From: Rhodohalobacter barkolensis
GTDB taxonomy: Bacteria > Bacteroidota > Rhodothermia > Balneolales > Balneolaceae
Reading direction: 5' to 3'
Assembly: GCF_002834295.1 (NCBI RefSeq)
Contig: NZ_PISP01000002.1
Span: 1-64,000, forward strand
DNA: 64,000 bases
A program made the position numbers and the translations under genes. The notes under the pieces are model-generated. The model saw only the letters and a program-made list of their open reading frames with translations, was not told the origin of the DNA and ran no database searches. The stretch's first letter is position 1, and the number at the start of each line of letters is the position of its first letter. Positions 50,925 through 59,318 of the stretch are shown here, in pieces.

Positions 50925-51482
50925 TTAAAAAAGAGTGGCCTGGTCGTTTCCGCGTTTATCGTCTTTAGAGAGTGAAGGATCCTGGTGATAGGCGTGAAGC
51001 ATCTCCGGCATGAAGCGTTTGCCGTAAATTCTGCGGGCAATACCTTGGAGTGCCTGTTCACCCCGTGGTGCTATTCGTAAAAAACCGTGTTCATCTTCTT
51101 GAATAAACCCAAACTGTTTGATGTCGTTTACAATGAGGTAAGCCAATTTTGGGAGTATACCGATATTTTTTTCAACGTACTCCCGGTGAGGAGGTTCTTC
51201 AGAAACGACGATAAGACCAAGTAGATTGAGTTCCGATTCCGTTAAGGGGTATCCCTCAGAGCCTTTCGTTAAAAGTTCGTCCCAGGCGGTTTGGCTGTAG
51301 TAGAGGCCGAACCACCATTTTGCCTCCTTTAATAATTTTTTTGTAATGGCACATGCTAAATACTTGCCGGGAGCAGCCCGCCGGGGTTCACCTCTGTCTC
51401 GGTACATGCTAACCATGGTGGCCAGGTCCAGCTCCTGAAGGTTTGGCGGATAAGAAAAAATGAAGTCAGATATCTTCTGCAT
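50925..51482 (-). CDS. Conserved hypothetical protein
   Basis: 185 aa, cytoplasmic by sequence. DLATMVSMYRDRGEPRRAAPGKYLACAITKKLLKEAKWWFGLYYS is a striking N-terminal helical block. The middle and C-terminal parts (LTESELNLLGLIVVSEEPPH, LIVNDIKQFGFIQEDEHGFLRIAPRGEQAL) look like a winged-helix domain. Family not recognised. Divergent from the S9 peptidase gene; the 168-base gap between them holds both promoters. Confidence 0.7.
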   Translation of the reverse strand: MQKISDFIFSYPPNLQELDLATMVSMYRDRGEPRRAAPGKYLACAITKKLLKEAKWWFGLYYSQTAWDELLTKGSEGYPLTESELNLLGLIVVSEEPPHREYVEKNIGILPKLAYLIVNDIKQFGFIQEDEHGFLRIAPRGEQALQGIARRIYGKRFMPEMLHAYHQDPSLSKDDKRGNDQATLF

Positions 51483-51650
51483 AGTGAGTTTATTTTTGGT
51501 GCGCCTAACTCATTGAAATTGTACCCTTTTTTTGATAGAAATGGAAGCCACAAAAAGTTAAGCAAAAAAATGTAAACTAGAATTGTCTGTTAGGGTGATT
51601 GTTTGTAGTGTGAAAAAGATGATTGTATAAACAATAACTAAATTCAGTAT

Positions 51651-54143
51651 ATGAATAAGATTAACGGAATAGTTTTTTGGGTTGTTTCATCCATTTTGTT
51701 GTTGAGCTTTAATATTGCCTTGCAAGCCCAACAGTCTCCTGACTTCAACGATAGGTACCTCACCCCGCCGGAAGAAATTTCTGAAGAAATTCTTGCACCA
51801 AATCATTTGAATGTGTCATTTGATGAGTTTAGTCCCGATGGGAATTACGTCATCAACAGAAAGCGATCGGGTATAAGCCCGCTTTCTAAGTTTGCCAAAC
51901 CGTACTACAACATTGCTGGTTTGCAGATCGATAAAAACGCCAATCGAGTTCGGTCGCTGACAACCCAGCGCGCCACAACCGGCCTAGAACTGGTGGATGT
52001 GAGATCGGGAGATAAACGAGAGCTGCAAACTCCGGACAATATAACCATTAGTAATGTGGAGTGGGCACCGGATGCTTCTAAGATTGCGTGGCTTGGTCAT
52101 ACAGAGGATGCCACACATATTTATGTAACGGATTTAAATTCCGGAAATTCGAGCCGGGTTACACGAAGACCGCTTTTAGCAACGATGCACAACTCCATTC
52201 AGTGGGCGTCCGACAGCCGGTCTCTATTCACAGTACTGATCCCTGAACAGCGCGGAAGTGAGCCGGTTCGTCCGGATACGCCTGCAGAACTGATTGTTCG
52301 CTCTACTACAGAAGGGAAAAACAGCCTGAGAACGTATCAGTCACTCCTCGAAGACAGGTTTGAAGGTGAACTGCTTGAGTACTATATCACGGGGCAGCTT
52401 GCTAAAATTGATACTCAAAACAGAAGGGTAACTAATATCGGTTCGCCCGCGATGATTCGAAATGTCGATGCAGCTCCATCCGGAAATCATGTAATTGTAC
52501 AGACCGTTCAGAAACCGTTCTCCTACATCGTTCCGGTAAGCCGTTTTGGCTGGACCGAAGAAGTTTGGAATCTGGATGGGGAGTCACTCGTTACTTTACG
52601 TTCAAGCGAAGCCAATGAGGGCGATTCGGATGAAGAGTACATGGAAGATAACGGCCGCAGAAATATTCAGTGGCGACCGGATGGAGATGGCCTCAGCCTG
52701 CTAGTGAAGCCCGAAGAGGAGGATGAAGAAGAGGGAGATGAGAACCCTGAAGAGGAGGAAGAGGAATCGGATGAGACAAAAATTGCGGATCGCGTCATTC
52801 AGTGGCTGCCACCGTTCGGTGAGAACGATCAGAATGTGATTTTTGAGTCTGAACGTGAAATGCAGTCTGTTGCATATTCGGATGATGGTGAAATACTGTT
52901 CATTACCCAGCGAAGAAATGGAAATGAAGAACTGTTTGCTGTTTATTCCGACAACACAGAGGAGACGTATCAAATCTATCGATACGATACGGACGACTTT
53001 TACGACAATCCCGGAAATCTTTCTTATCAAACATCACCCAACGGTAAATGGGCCGTTCGTCTGAATGATGAACAGTCGCACGTTTTCCTTACGGGAACGG
53101 AATACTTTGAGGATGTTGAGGAAGAGGCTCCCCGGCCATTTATTGACCGTGTGGAGATCGAATCGGGTGACAGTGAGCGAATTTTTCAAAGTGCGGCTGA
53201 CTATTATGAATCTGTGGAGTCGATTCTGACATCAAATTCAGATGAGATTATCATCGAGCGTGAATCTTCTGATGAGTTCCCAAATTATTGGTACGTAGAT
53301 GTAAACTCAGGTTCACGCACTCAACTCACTGAAAATACTGATTACAATGAGGCTCTTGCCCAGGCACCAAGAGATCGGTTTAAAGTGACTCGTGCAGACG
53401 GGATTGAATTTTGGATGGAAATTGTGATGCCCCCGGAATGGGACGGTGAGCCGCTGCCGGGATTTATCTGGCACTACCCTCGTGAGTATGATGATCAGGA
53501 AGATTATAACGAGAGTTTACGCCGGCACAACAAGAACAGCTACCCGAGAATCGGAGCCCGTACGGCCGATATCATGGCAAAGGCGGGTTATGCGGTTCTG
53601 AAGCCCGACTGGCCGATAATGGGTGAGAGCGGCACGTCGAATGACAACTTTGTATGGAGTATCGTCCAAAACAGCACTGCCGTGATTGACAGCTCCGAAG
53701 CTAAAGGATATGTGGATCGTCACCGAATGGCGATTGGCGGTCACAGCTACGGAGCATTCGGTGCATCCAATGCGATGATTCACACCTCGTTCTTTAAAGC
53801 GGGAATTGCAGGTTCCGGTAACTACAACCGAACGCTTACACCGCTTGGTTTTCAGCGTGAGCGGAGTGATCTGTGGAGAGGAATGGATCGGTATATGCAG
53901 ATGTCTCCGATTTTCTGGGCCGACCGTTTGGACGGTGCGCTACTGATGTATCATGGCGAGGAGGATCAGAATGTCGGAACCTGGCCAACGAACTCACGCA
54001 GAATGTTTCATGCACTGAACGGACTCGGCAAAACAGCTGCACTTTACAGGTATCCGCACGAAGCTCACGGACCTGCAGCCGAAGAGACACTGCTCGATAT
54101 GTGGACTCGCTGGGTCGACTGGCTGGATGTTCATGTAAAGTAA
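51651..54143 (+). CDS. Exported S9 (prolyl oligopeptidase-type) peptidase
   Basis: 830 aa with a signal peptide ending ALQAQQ. Residues about 100-560 are a propeller-like region, with WD-like words (NVEWAPDASKIAWLG, IQWASDSRSLFTV) and an acidic stretch around 355-380. The alpha/beta hydrolase domain has the catalytic triad: Ser699 in AIGGHSYGAFGA, Asp772 in YHGEEDQNVG and His806 in PHEAHGP. The subtype resembles plant glutamyl endopeptidase-like S9D enzymes. It probably degrades peptides in the periplasm or outside. Confidence 0.9.
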   Translation: MNKINGIVFWVVSSILLLSFNIALQAQQSPDFNDRYLTPPEEISEEILAPNHLNVSFDEFSPDGNYVINRKRSGISPLSKFAKPYYNIAGLQIDKNANRVRSLTTQRATTGLELVDVRSGDKRELQTPDNITISNVEWAPDASKIAWLGHTEDATHIYVTDLNSGNSSRVTRRPLLATMHNSIQWASDSRSLFTVLIPEQRGSEPVRPDTPAELIVRSTTEGKNSLRTYQSLLEDRFEGELLEYYITGQLAKIDTQNRRVTNIGSPAMIRNVDAAPSGNHVIVQTVQKPFSYIVPVSRFGWTEEVWNLDGESLVTLRSSEANEGDSDEEYMEDNGRRNIQWRPDGDGLSLLVKPEEEDEEEGDENPEEEEEESDETKIADRVIQWLPPFGENDQNVIFESEREMQSVAYSDDGEILFITQRRNGNEELFAVYSDNTEETYQIYRYDTDDFYDNPGNLSYQTSPNGKWAVRLNDEQSHVFLTGTEYFEDVEEEAPRPFIDRVEIESGDSERIFQSAADYYESVESILTSNSDEIIIERESSDEFPNYWYVDVNSGSRTQLTENTDYNEALAQAPRDRFKVTRADGIEFWMEIVMPPEWDGEPLPGFIWHYPREYDDQEDYNESLRRHNKNSYPRIGARTADIMAKAGYAVLKPDWPIMGESGTSNDNFVWSIVQNSTAVIDSSEAKGYVDRHRMAIGGHSYGAFGASNAMIHTSFFKAGIAGSGNYNRTLTPLGFQRERSDLWRGMDRYMQMSPIFWADRLDGALLMYHGEEDQNVGTWPTNSRRMFHALNGLGKTAALYRYPHEAHGPAAEETLLDMWTRWVDWLDVHVK

Positions 54144-54160
54144 GTAAACTGATATTTACA

Positions 54161-54188
54161 AAAGCCTGGCATTTCCGTCAGGCTTTTT
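54161..54188 (+). terminator. Intrinsic terminator after the S9 peptidase gene
   Basis: Stem AAAGCCTG / CAGGCTTT followed by TTTT, 17 bases after the stop codon. Confidence 0.8.
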
Positions 54189-54252
54189 TAGTTTGCTCCA
54201 TAGATATAATTAAGCTCAATTATCATAATCTTTCCATAGATATAGTTTTGAT

Positions 54253-55842
54253 ATGAAACAGTTCACTCTTCTTGTATTTCTAATCAGTTGGTTTACTCAA
54301 CCAATTGGCGTTAAAACTCAATCAACACCCCATAACTATGACATCCTTATCAAGAATGGAAAAGTGCTGGATGGTACAGGAAATCCCTGGTACTATGCAG
54401 ACATAGGAATTAATGACGATCGGATTGTTTGGGTTGGTAAATCGGATAACGTTACGGCTGATGAAGTGATTGACGCCACCGGTCTATACGTTTCACCGGG
54501 TTTTATTGATGTCCACTCACATGCGGGATCCGGACTGGCATCGGAGTCATTGAGTCATGGCAGGCCTTTGCTTGCGCAGGGTATTACCACGGTGATGGTA
54601 AATCCGGATGGTGGCGGAAGTACAGATATCGCCGGACAAAGAAGTTCACTTGAAGAGCATGGGCTGGGGGTGAATGTTGCTCAATTTGTCCCGCATGGAT
54701 CTGTTCGTCGTCGCGTGATGGGTGAAGAAGATCGTGCTCCAACACCGGATGAACTCGAAGAGATGAAATCGATTGTGGGAGAGGGAATGCAAAACGGAGC
54801 CTTCGGACTCTCAAGTGGTCTTTTTTATACTCCCGGCGCCTATGCCGAAACCGAAGAGGTGATTGAACTGGCGAAAGTAGCCTCAAGATATAATGGGGTG
54901 TACAGCAGCCATATCCGCGATGAATCGGATTACAATGTTGGCCTGATCTACTCTGTGGATGAAGTGATTCAGGTTGCTGAAGAAGCCGAACTTCCCGGAA
55001 TTGTTTCTCACATTAAAGCTTTGGGAACGGGAGTTTGGGGATATTCGGCAGCGGTTGTGAGCCGGGTTGAGCGTGCGCGCGATCGTGGTGTTGAAGTCTT
55101 TGCCGATCAATATCCATATCCGGCATCTTCAACAAATCTGACGGCTGTTCTGATTCCCGCCTGGGCACGTGAAGGCGGAAGAACCGAGATGCTCCAGCGA
55201 CTGGATGACCCGGAATTGATCGACGAGATTAAAGTTGAAATGGAGGCAAACCTGGTCAGGCGAGGAGGTGCGGAGAGCATTCAGATTGCTGACTATTCTG
55301 CAGACCGTTCACTTGAAGGTCTTCGCTTGAATGTAATAGCTGATCAGATGGACACCAATGCAATTGATGCGGCTCTGAACATGATAAAAGAACAGAATCC
55401 AAAAATTGTCTCATTTAATATGCATGAAGATGATGTTGCCCGATTTATGAAGCAGCCATGGATGATGACAAGTTCTGACGGCGGGTTGGTTGAAATGGGC
55501 GATGGAGTTGTTCACCCAAGGAATTACGGTTCATTTCCCCGAAAAATATCAATGTATGTAAAAGAGAAGCGAGCCATTGATCTGGAGTACGCAGTCCGAA
55601 GTATGACCAGCTTGTCGGCATCAGTATTTAACCTCCACGACAGAGGTGTTATTCGATCCGGACAGGTTGCGGATATAGCAATTTTTGATCTGGAGCAAAT
55701 TCAGGATAAAGCAACGTTTGACGATCCTCATCAACTCTCGGAAGGTGTTGAGTATGTGTTGATTGGCGGAAAGTTTGCCATGAAAGCCGGCGAATACCAG
55801 CAGGAGCTCGTAGGAAAAGTTCTCTTTAATAAATTTGATTAA
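54253..55842 (+). CDS. Exported N-acyl-D-amino-acid deacylase (D-aminoacylase-type amidohydrolase)
   Basis: 529 aa. Leader MKQFTLLVFLISWFTQPIGVKTQS precedes YDILIKNGKVLDGTGNPWYYADIGI, the opening of the family. The metal motif DVHSHAGSG, YSSHIRDESDYNVG, VSHIKALGTGVWG and the Asp in MTSSDGGLVEMG complete the amidohydrolase site. The enzyme removes acyl groups from D-amino acids. The leader suggests periplasmic location, unusual for cytosolic D-aminoacylases but common in Bacteroidota relatives. It lies 65 bases downstream of the S9 terminator. Confidence 0.88.
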   Translation: MKQFTLLVFLISWFTQPIGVKTQSTPHNYDILIKNGKVLDGTGNPWYYADIGINDDRIVWVGKSDNVTADEVIDATGLYVSPGFIDVHSHAGSGLASESLSHGRPLLAQGITTVMVNPDGGGSTDIAGQRSSLEEHGLGVNVAQFVPHGSVRRRVMGEEDRAPTPDELEEMKSIVGEGMQNGAFGLSSGLFYTPGAYAETEEVIELAKVASRYNGVYSSHIRDESDYNVGLIYSVDEVIQVAEEAELPGIVSHIKALGTGVWGYSAAVVSRVERARDRGVEVFADQYPYPASSTNLTAVLIPAWAREGGRTEMLQRLDDPELIDEIKVEMEANLVRRGGAESIQIADYSADRSLEGLRLNVIADQMDTNAIDAALNMIKEQNPKIVSFNMHEDDVARFMKQPWMMTSSDGGLVEMGDGVVHPRNYGSFPRKISMYVKEKRAIDLEYAVRSMTSLSASVFNLHDRGVIRSGQVADIAIFDLEQIQDKATFDDPHQLSEGVEYVLIGGKFAMKAGEYQQELVGKVLFNKFD

Positions 55843-55844
55843 AA

Positions 55845-55988
55845 AAATCCCCCTTCGAAGGGGGTATGGGGGATGATATAAACCAAATTAATGTTTTAAT
55901 CTAAATTTTTTTAACTCAGTTCGTACATAGCAGGTCATCCCCCTTGGCCCGCCATTTGGCGGACTCTTCCCCCTTCAAAGGGGGAATT
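55845..55988. repeat. MITE-like palindromic element with CCCCCTT ends
   Basis: Left arm 55848-55864 (TCCCCCTTCGAAGGGGG) then TATGGGGGATGA. Right arm 55937-55988 mirrors it (CATCCCCCTT ... CCCCCTTCAAAGGGGGAATT), with an extra GCCCGCCATTTGGCGGAC hairpin in the right arm. About 60 A/T-rich bases lie between. It begins within two bases of the D-aminoacylase stop and could also act as its terminator. Confidence 0.7.
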
Positions 55989-56024
55989 TTCACCTTAGTT
56001 CTCAATTAACATCAAACCATCCCT

Positions 56025-58325
56025 ATGCGATATTTACTTACCATAATTATTATTTCGTTGAGCTTGTTTTCATGCGGGGCAACCTCATCGTCTTCCGGTG
56101 ATCCGGATGAGCAAATCGAAACACAAACCGATCCGGATGATCTGTCTCAACAGGTTGTGATCCGGAGGACTGAATTTGGCGTACCGCATATGAATGCCGA
56201 AAACCTGGAAGCGGCCGGATTTGCTCTTGGATTCCTTCAGATGGAGGATCACGGTGATCGAGTTGCAGAATTGTTGCTGAAGTCTCGCGGTGAGTGGGCG
56301 AAATATAATAATTTGACCGGATCAGAGCGGTCATCCGCTATAGACAGCGATGCCTCAAACCGGCTCGACTACAAACGTGCGGTTGAAACCTGGCCTGCCC
56401 TTGAAAAAGATACACGTGATTTTATCAGTGGATTTGCCCAGGGTGTGAACCGCTATATTGAGATGCATCCTGATGAATTTGATGATTGGGTCAAGCCTCA
56501 CTACACGGCGTACGATGTGCATGCCAGAAATATAGTTTCTCCAAGCAGCGGTTCCATTCGGCGGTTTCTATCGGCTTTTGAAAGACAAAGGGAACGAGAG
56601 GATAATGAAGTTGCAATGGGCGACAGGTTGAATGAAATTTCCCTACTGGAAGATCAAACGGTCTGGGCCAGACTGGCCGCAAAATCCGAAGAACCTCATC
56701 CGGATGTAGGGTCAAATGTTTGGGCCTTTGCGCCCGAGAGAACCACATCAGGGAATGCCATTCTGATGAGAAATCCCCATCTCTCCTGGGATGCTGGATA
56801 TTATGAGGCTCAAGTGAAAGTGCCGGGTAAGTTCAATTTTTACGGTGATTTCAGAATTGGTCAGGCAGTAGGAATCATTGGTGGTTTTAATGAAAAGCTT
56901 GGGTGGTCAACCACAAATAACAGTCCCGACCTGGATGAGATCTATTCATTCACAGCTGATCCCGAACGTCCTGATCACTATCTACTGGATGGAGCGTCCG
57001 TTCCACTTCAAAAGGAGACCGTTTCTGTTGAGTTTAAATACGGTGAAGCAACTGGTACAGAAACCCGGGAGTTTTGGTCTACACCTTACGGGCCGGTCAT
57101 CCTTCGGGAAGACGGAAAGGTTTATGTAATAAAGTCGGCCGGTGACGGTGAATTCAGAACAGGTGAGCAATTTTTCAAGATGATGAAGGCTCAAAATCTG
57201 GATGAATGGAAAGAGGCGATGCACATGCGCGCGCGGGTATCATCCAATTTGACCTATGCGGATGCCGATGGAAATATCTTTTATGTTTGGAATGCGAGCA
57301 TGCCGGAACGGCCGCATGAAGCCGGAGGGGATACAACCGCATTTCACGTGACCTCATCGGATGAGATGTGGCACGATTTTACCGATTGGGAGATGCTTCC
57401 CCAGCTCGAGAATCCTGAAGGCGGATATCTGCGGAACGAGAATGACACGTTTCATTTTACGAATATGAATGAAATACTGCGTCCCGAAGATTACCCATCT
57501 TTCTACCCCGAACCACAGTTGCGTCTTCGCAGTCAGCACTCTCTTGAATTGATTGATAATGATGAGAAATTCTCCCTGGAGGATATAGTTGAGCTTAAAC
57601 ACAGTGAACGAATGCTGATGGCCGACCGGGTGAAAGCTAATTTGATTACCGCCGTTGAACAGACGGAACCGGAGGGTGAAATTGCCGAAGCTCTTCAGCT
57701 AATGAGAGAATGGGACAATACTGTTGCAAGAGACAGCCGCGGTGGAGTCCTCTTTAAAACCTGGTGGAACCGTTATTCTGCCACAGCCGACAGCCAGCGA
57801 GTTCAGAGCTCTCCGGAATCTGTTGGATACTCGGCAACTCCGGAGAAATTGTTTACTCAACCCTGGTCGTATGATGATCCGGTAAAGACCCCCTATGGAC
57901 TGGCGGACTTTGAACGTGCAGCCGAGTCGTTTGAATGGGCGGTTGAAGAGGCCAAGGATCGTTACGGCCACTGGAATTTACCATGGGGCGAAGTCCACCG
58001 TGCGGTGATTGGCGAACTGGACCTGCCGGTTGGCGGTTGTACAGGCCTGCTTGGCTGTTACAGGGTGATCTGGTTTACAGATCATGAAGAGGATGATCAG
58101 AAGTTACAGGTACGTGGCGGCGACGGCTGGGTGTTTGCGGTTGAGTTTGGTGAAATTCCAAGAGCCTACACCGTGCTGGCTTATGGACAGAGTATCAAAG
58201 AAGATTCACCTCATTTCAATGATCAGCTTTTGATCTTCACCAATAATGAGATGACTCCGGTTGCCTTTACGGATGAAGATGTAGAAAAACAGCTGATTCG
58301 TGAGTATCGGCCCGGTGTGAAATAA
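56025..58325 (+). CDS. Penicillin acylase family (Ntn hydrolase) lipoprotein
   Basis: 766 aa. Leader ending LSLFSCGATS (lipobox Cys about residue 17), so probably outer-membrane anchored. The alpha-chain part includes RRTEFGVPHMNAENLEAAGFALGFLQMEDH. The autoprocessing site precedes Ser230 in DVGSNVWAFAPERTTSG; this Ser becomes the beta-chain N-terminal nucleophile. NAILMRNPHLSW and the catalytic-Asn region STTNNSPDLDE follow. Family members cleave N-acyl bonds (penicillin, acyl-homoserine lactones, acyl peptides); the substrate here is not decided. It follows an exported D-aminoacylase, hinting at acyl-amino-acid scavenging. Confidence 0.9.
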   Translation: MRYLLTIIIISLSLFSCGATSSSSGDPDEQIETQTDPDDLSQQVVIRRTEFGVPHMNAENLEAAGFALGFLQMEDHGDRVAELLLKSRGEWAKYNNLTGSERSSAIDSDASNRLDYKRAVETWPALEKDTRDFISGFAQGVNRYIEMHPDEFDDWVKPHYTAYDVHARNIVSPSSGSIRRFLSAFERQREREDNEVAMGDRLNEISLLEDQTVWARLAAKSEEPHPDVGSNVWAFAPERTTSGNAILMRNPHLSWDAGYYEAQVKVPGKFNFYGDFRIGQAVGIIGGFNEKLGWSTTNNSPDLDEIYSFTADPERPDHYLLDGASVPLQKETVSVEFKYGEATGTETREFWSTPYGPVILREDGKVYVIKSAGDGEFRTGEQFFKMMKAQNLDEWKEAMHMRARVSSNLTYADADGNIFYVWNASMPERPHEAGGDTTAFHVTSSDEMWHDFTDWEMLPQLENPEGGYLRNENDTFHFTNMNEILRPEDYPSFYPEPQLRLRSQHSLELIDNDEKFSLEDIVELKHSERMLMADRVKANLITAVEQTEPEGEIAEALQLMREWDNTVARDSRGGVLFKTWWNRYSATADSQRVQSSPESVGYSATPEKLFTQPWSYDDPVKTPYGLADFERAAESFEWAVEEAKDRYGHWNLPWGEVHRAVIGELDLPVGGCTGLLGCYRVIWFTDHEEDDQKLQVRGGDGWVFAVEFGEIPRAYTVLAYGQSIKEDSPHFNDQLLIFTNNEMTPVAFTDEDVEKQLIREYRPGVK

Positions 58326-58366
58326 AGTGTCTCCGTCAGACCGCTTCCCGCGGTCAGATGGGTATA

Positions 58367-58402
58367 AAAACCTTGGAGGTTTTGAAAACCTCCAAGGTTT
58401 TT
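58367..58402 (+). terminator. Intrinsic terminator after the penicillin acylase gene
   Basis: Long perfect stem AAACCTTGGAGGTTTT / AAAACCTCCAAGGTTT with T-rich tail (TTTTGTTTTG). A second small hairpin (GACCGCTTCCCGCGGTC, about 58339) precedes it. Confidence 0.8.
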
Positions 58403-58444
58403 TTGTTTTGAGGATTATTTAATGAACCTCACTACATTTCCACC

Positions 58445-59311
58445 ATGAACGATGATTATCATCAAATAGAAAAAGTCATTCAGTTTTATCTGAAAAGCTC
58501 GAGAGAAGATTTTCAGCCGGATAGAGCTGCAGCACATGTGGGTTTGGACTCCTCTCAGTTAAAAATATTATTTGAAGAATGGGCGGGTGCAGATCCTGCT
58601 GTGTTTTTTAAATGTTTAAAACCTGCTTTTATCAAATCGCAAATGGATGGGGCCGTCACACTTTTCGATTATATGTTTGATGGTGAGAAATCTGAGCCAG
58701 AAATAAGTCCGGATCGCTATGTTGAAATAGAACCGATAAAACCCGCCGATCTCCAAAATGGATTAAAAATCTTTTACAGTTCGTCTCAAACGATGTACGG
58801 TGATATTTTGATCGCATCCTCAGGAAAAGGGATCTGTTATGTTTCATTCATAGATCAACCTGCTTCAGGAGCGGACCTATTAAAAAGGGCGTTTCCGGGA
58901 TCTTTTGTGATCAATGAACAACATGATTTTCACAAAGAGGCATTGAAGTTCTTTCAAGAGAAAGCCGGTGATTCCAATGAGAAAAGGTTGAATCTTCATG
59001 TCAAAGGCACACCTTTTCAGTTAAGTGTTTGGAGAGCTCTACTCACCTTATCTAAAGGAGAGTTAACCACGTATGGGGATTTGGCCGGAATAAACGGTCG
59101 ACCCAAAGCATCTCGAGCTGTGGGATCGGCAGTTGGGAAAAATCCGGTGGCCTTTATCATTCCTTGTCACAGAGTGATTGCATCAAGCGGGTTGATTGGT
59201 AATTATCGGTGGGGAAGTGTGAGAAAAGCAGCGATGGTGGGAAGAGAGTTAGCTGGAAATAAAAAGCCCGCCTCCAAAAAGGAGACGGGCTTTGAGTTAA
59301 GGAATTTATGA
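58445..59311 (+). CDS. O6-alkylguanine-DNA alkyltransferase with Ada-like N-terminal helical part
   Basis: 288 aa. The C-terminal DNA methyltransferase domain (about 185-272) has FQLSVWRALLTLSKGELTTYGDLA and the acceptor Cys241 in FIIPCHRVIASSGLIGNYRWG. The middle part (about 100-180) is the usual N-terminal fold of the domain. Residues 1-75 resemble an AraC-type HTH as in Ada (FQPDRAAAHVGLDSSQLKILF, then FEEWAGADPAVFFKCLKPAF) but there is no Ada zinc domain. It repairs O6-methylguanine by suicide transfer. Its last codons contain the hairpin that terminates the opposing susD transcript. Confidence 0.9.
   Translation: MNDDYHQIEKVIQFYLKSSREDFQPDRAAAHVGLDSSQLKILFEEWAGADPAVFFKCLKPAFIKSQMDGAVTLFDYMFDGEKSEPEISPDRYVEIEPIKPADLQNGLKIFYSSSQTMYGDILIASSGKGICYVSFIDQPASGADLLKRAFPGSFVINEQHDFHKEALKFFQEKAGDSNEKRLNLHVKGTPFQLSVWRALLTLSKGELTTYGDLAGINGRPKASRAVGSAVGKNPVAFIIPCHRVIASSGLIGNYRWGSVRKAAMVGRELAGNKKPASKKETGFELRNL
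59263..59293 (-). terminator. Terminator of the susC-susD operon, inside the 3' end of the opposite gene
   Basis: Stem AAAGCCCGTCTCC / GGAGGCGGGCTTT with one mismatch. On the minus strand it is followed by TTATTTCC after a T run, a good terminator for the susD gene ending at 59319. It lies within the last about 16 codons of the alkyltransferase gene (coding for KKPASKKETGFE). Confidence 0.75.
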
Positions 59312-59318
59312 GGGATTT

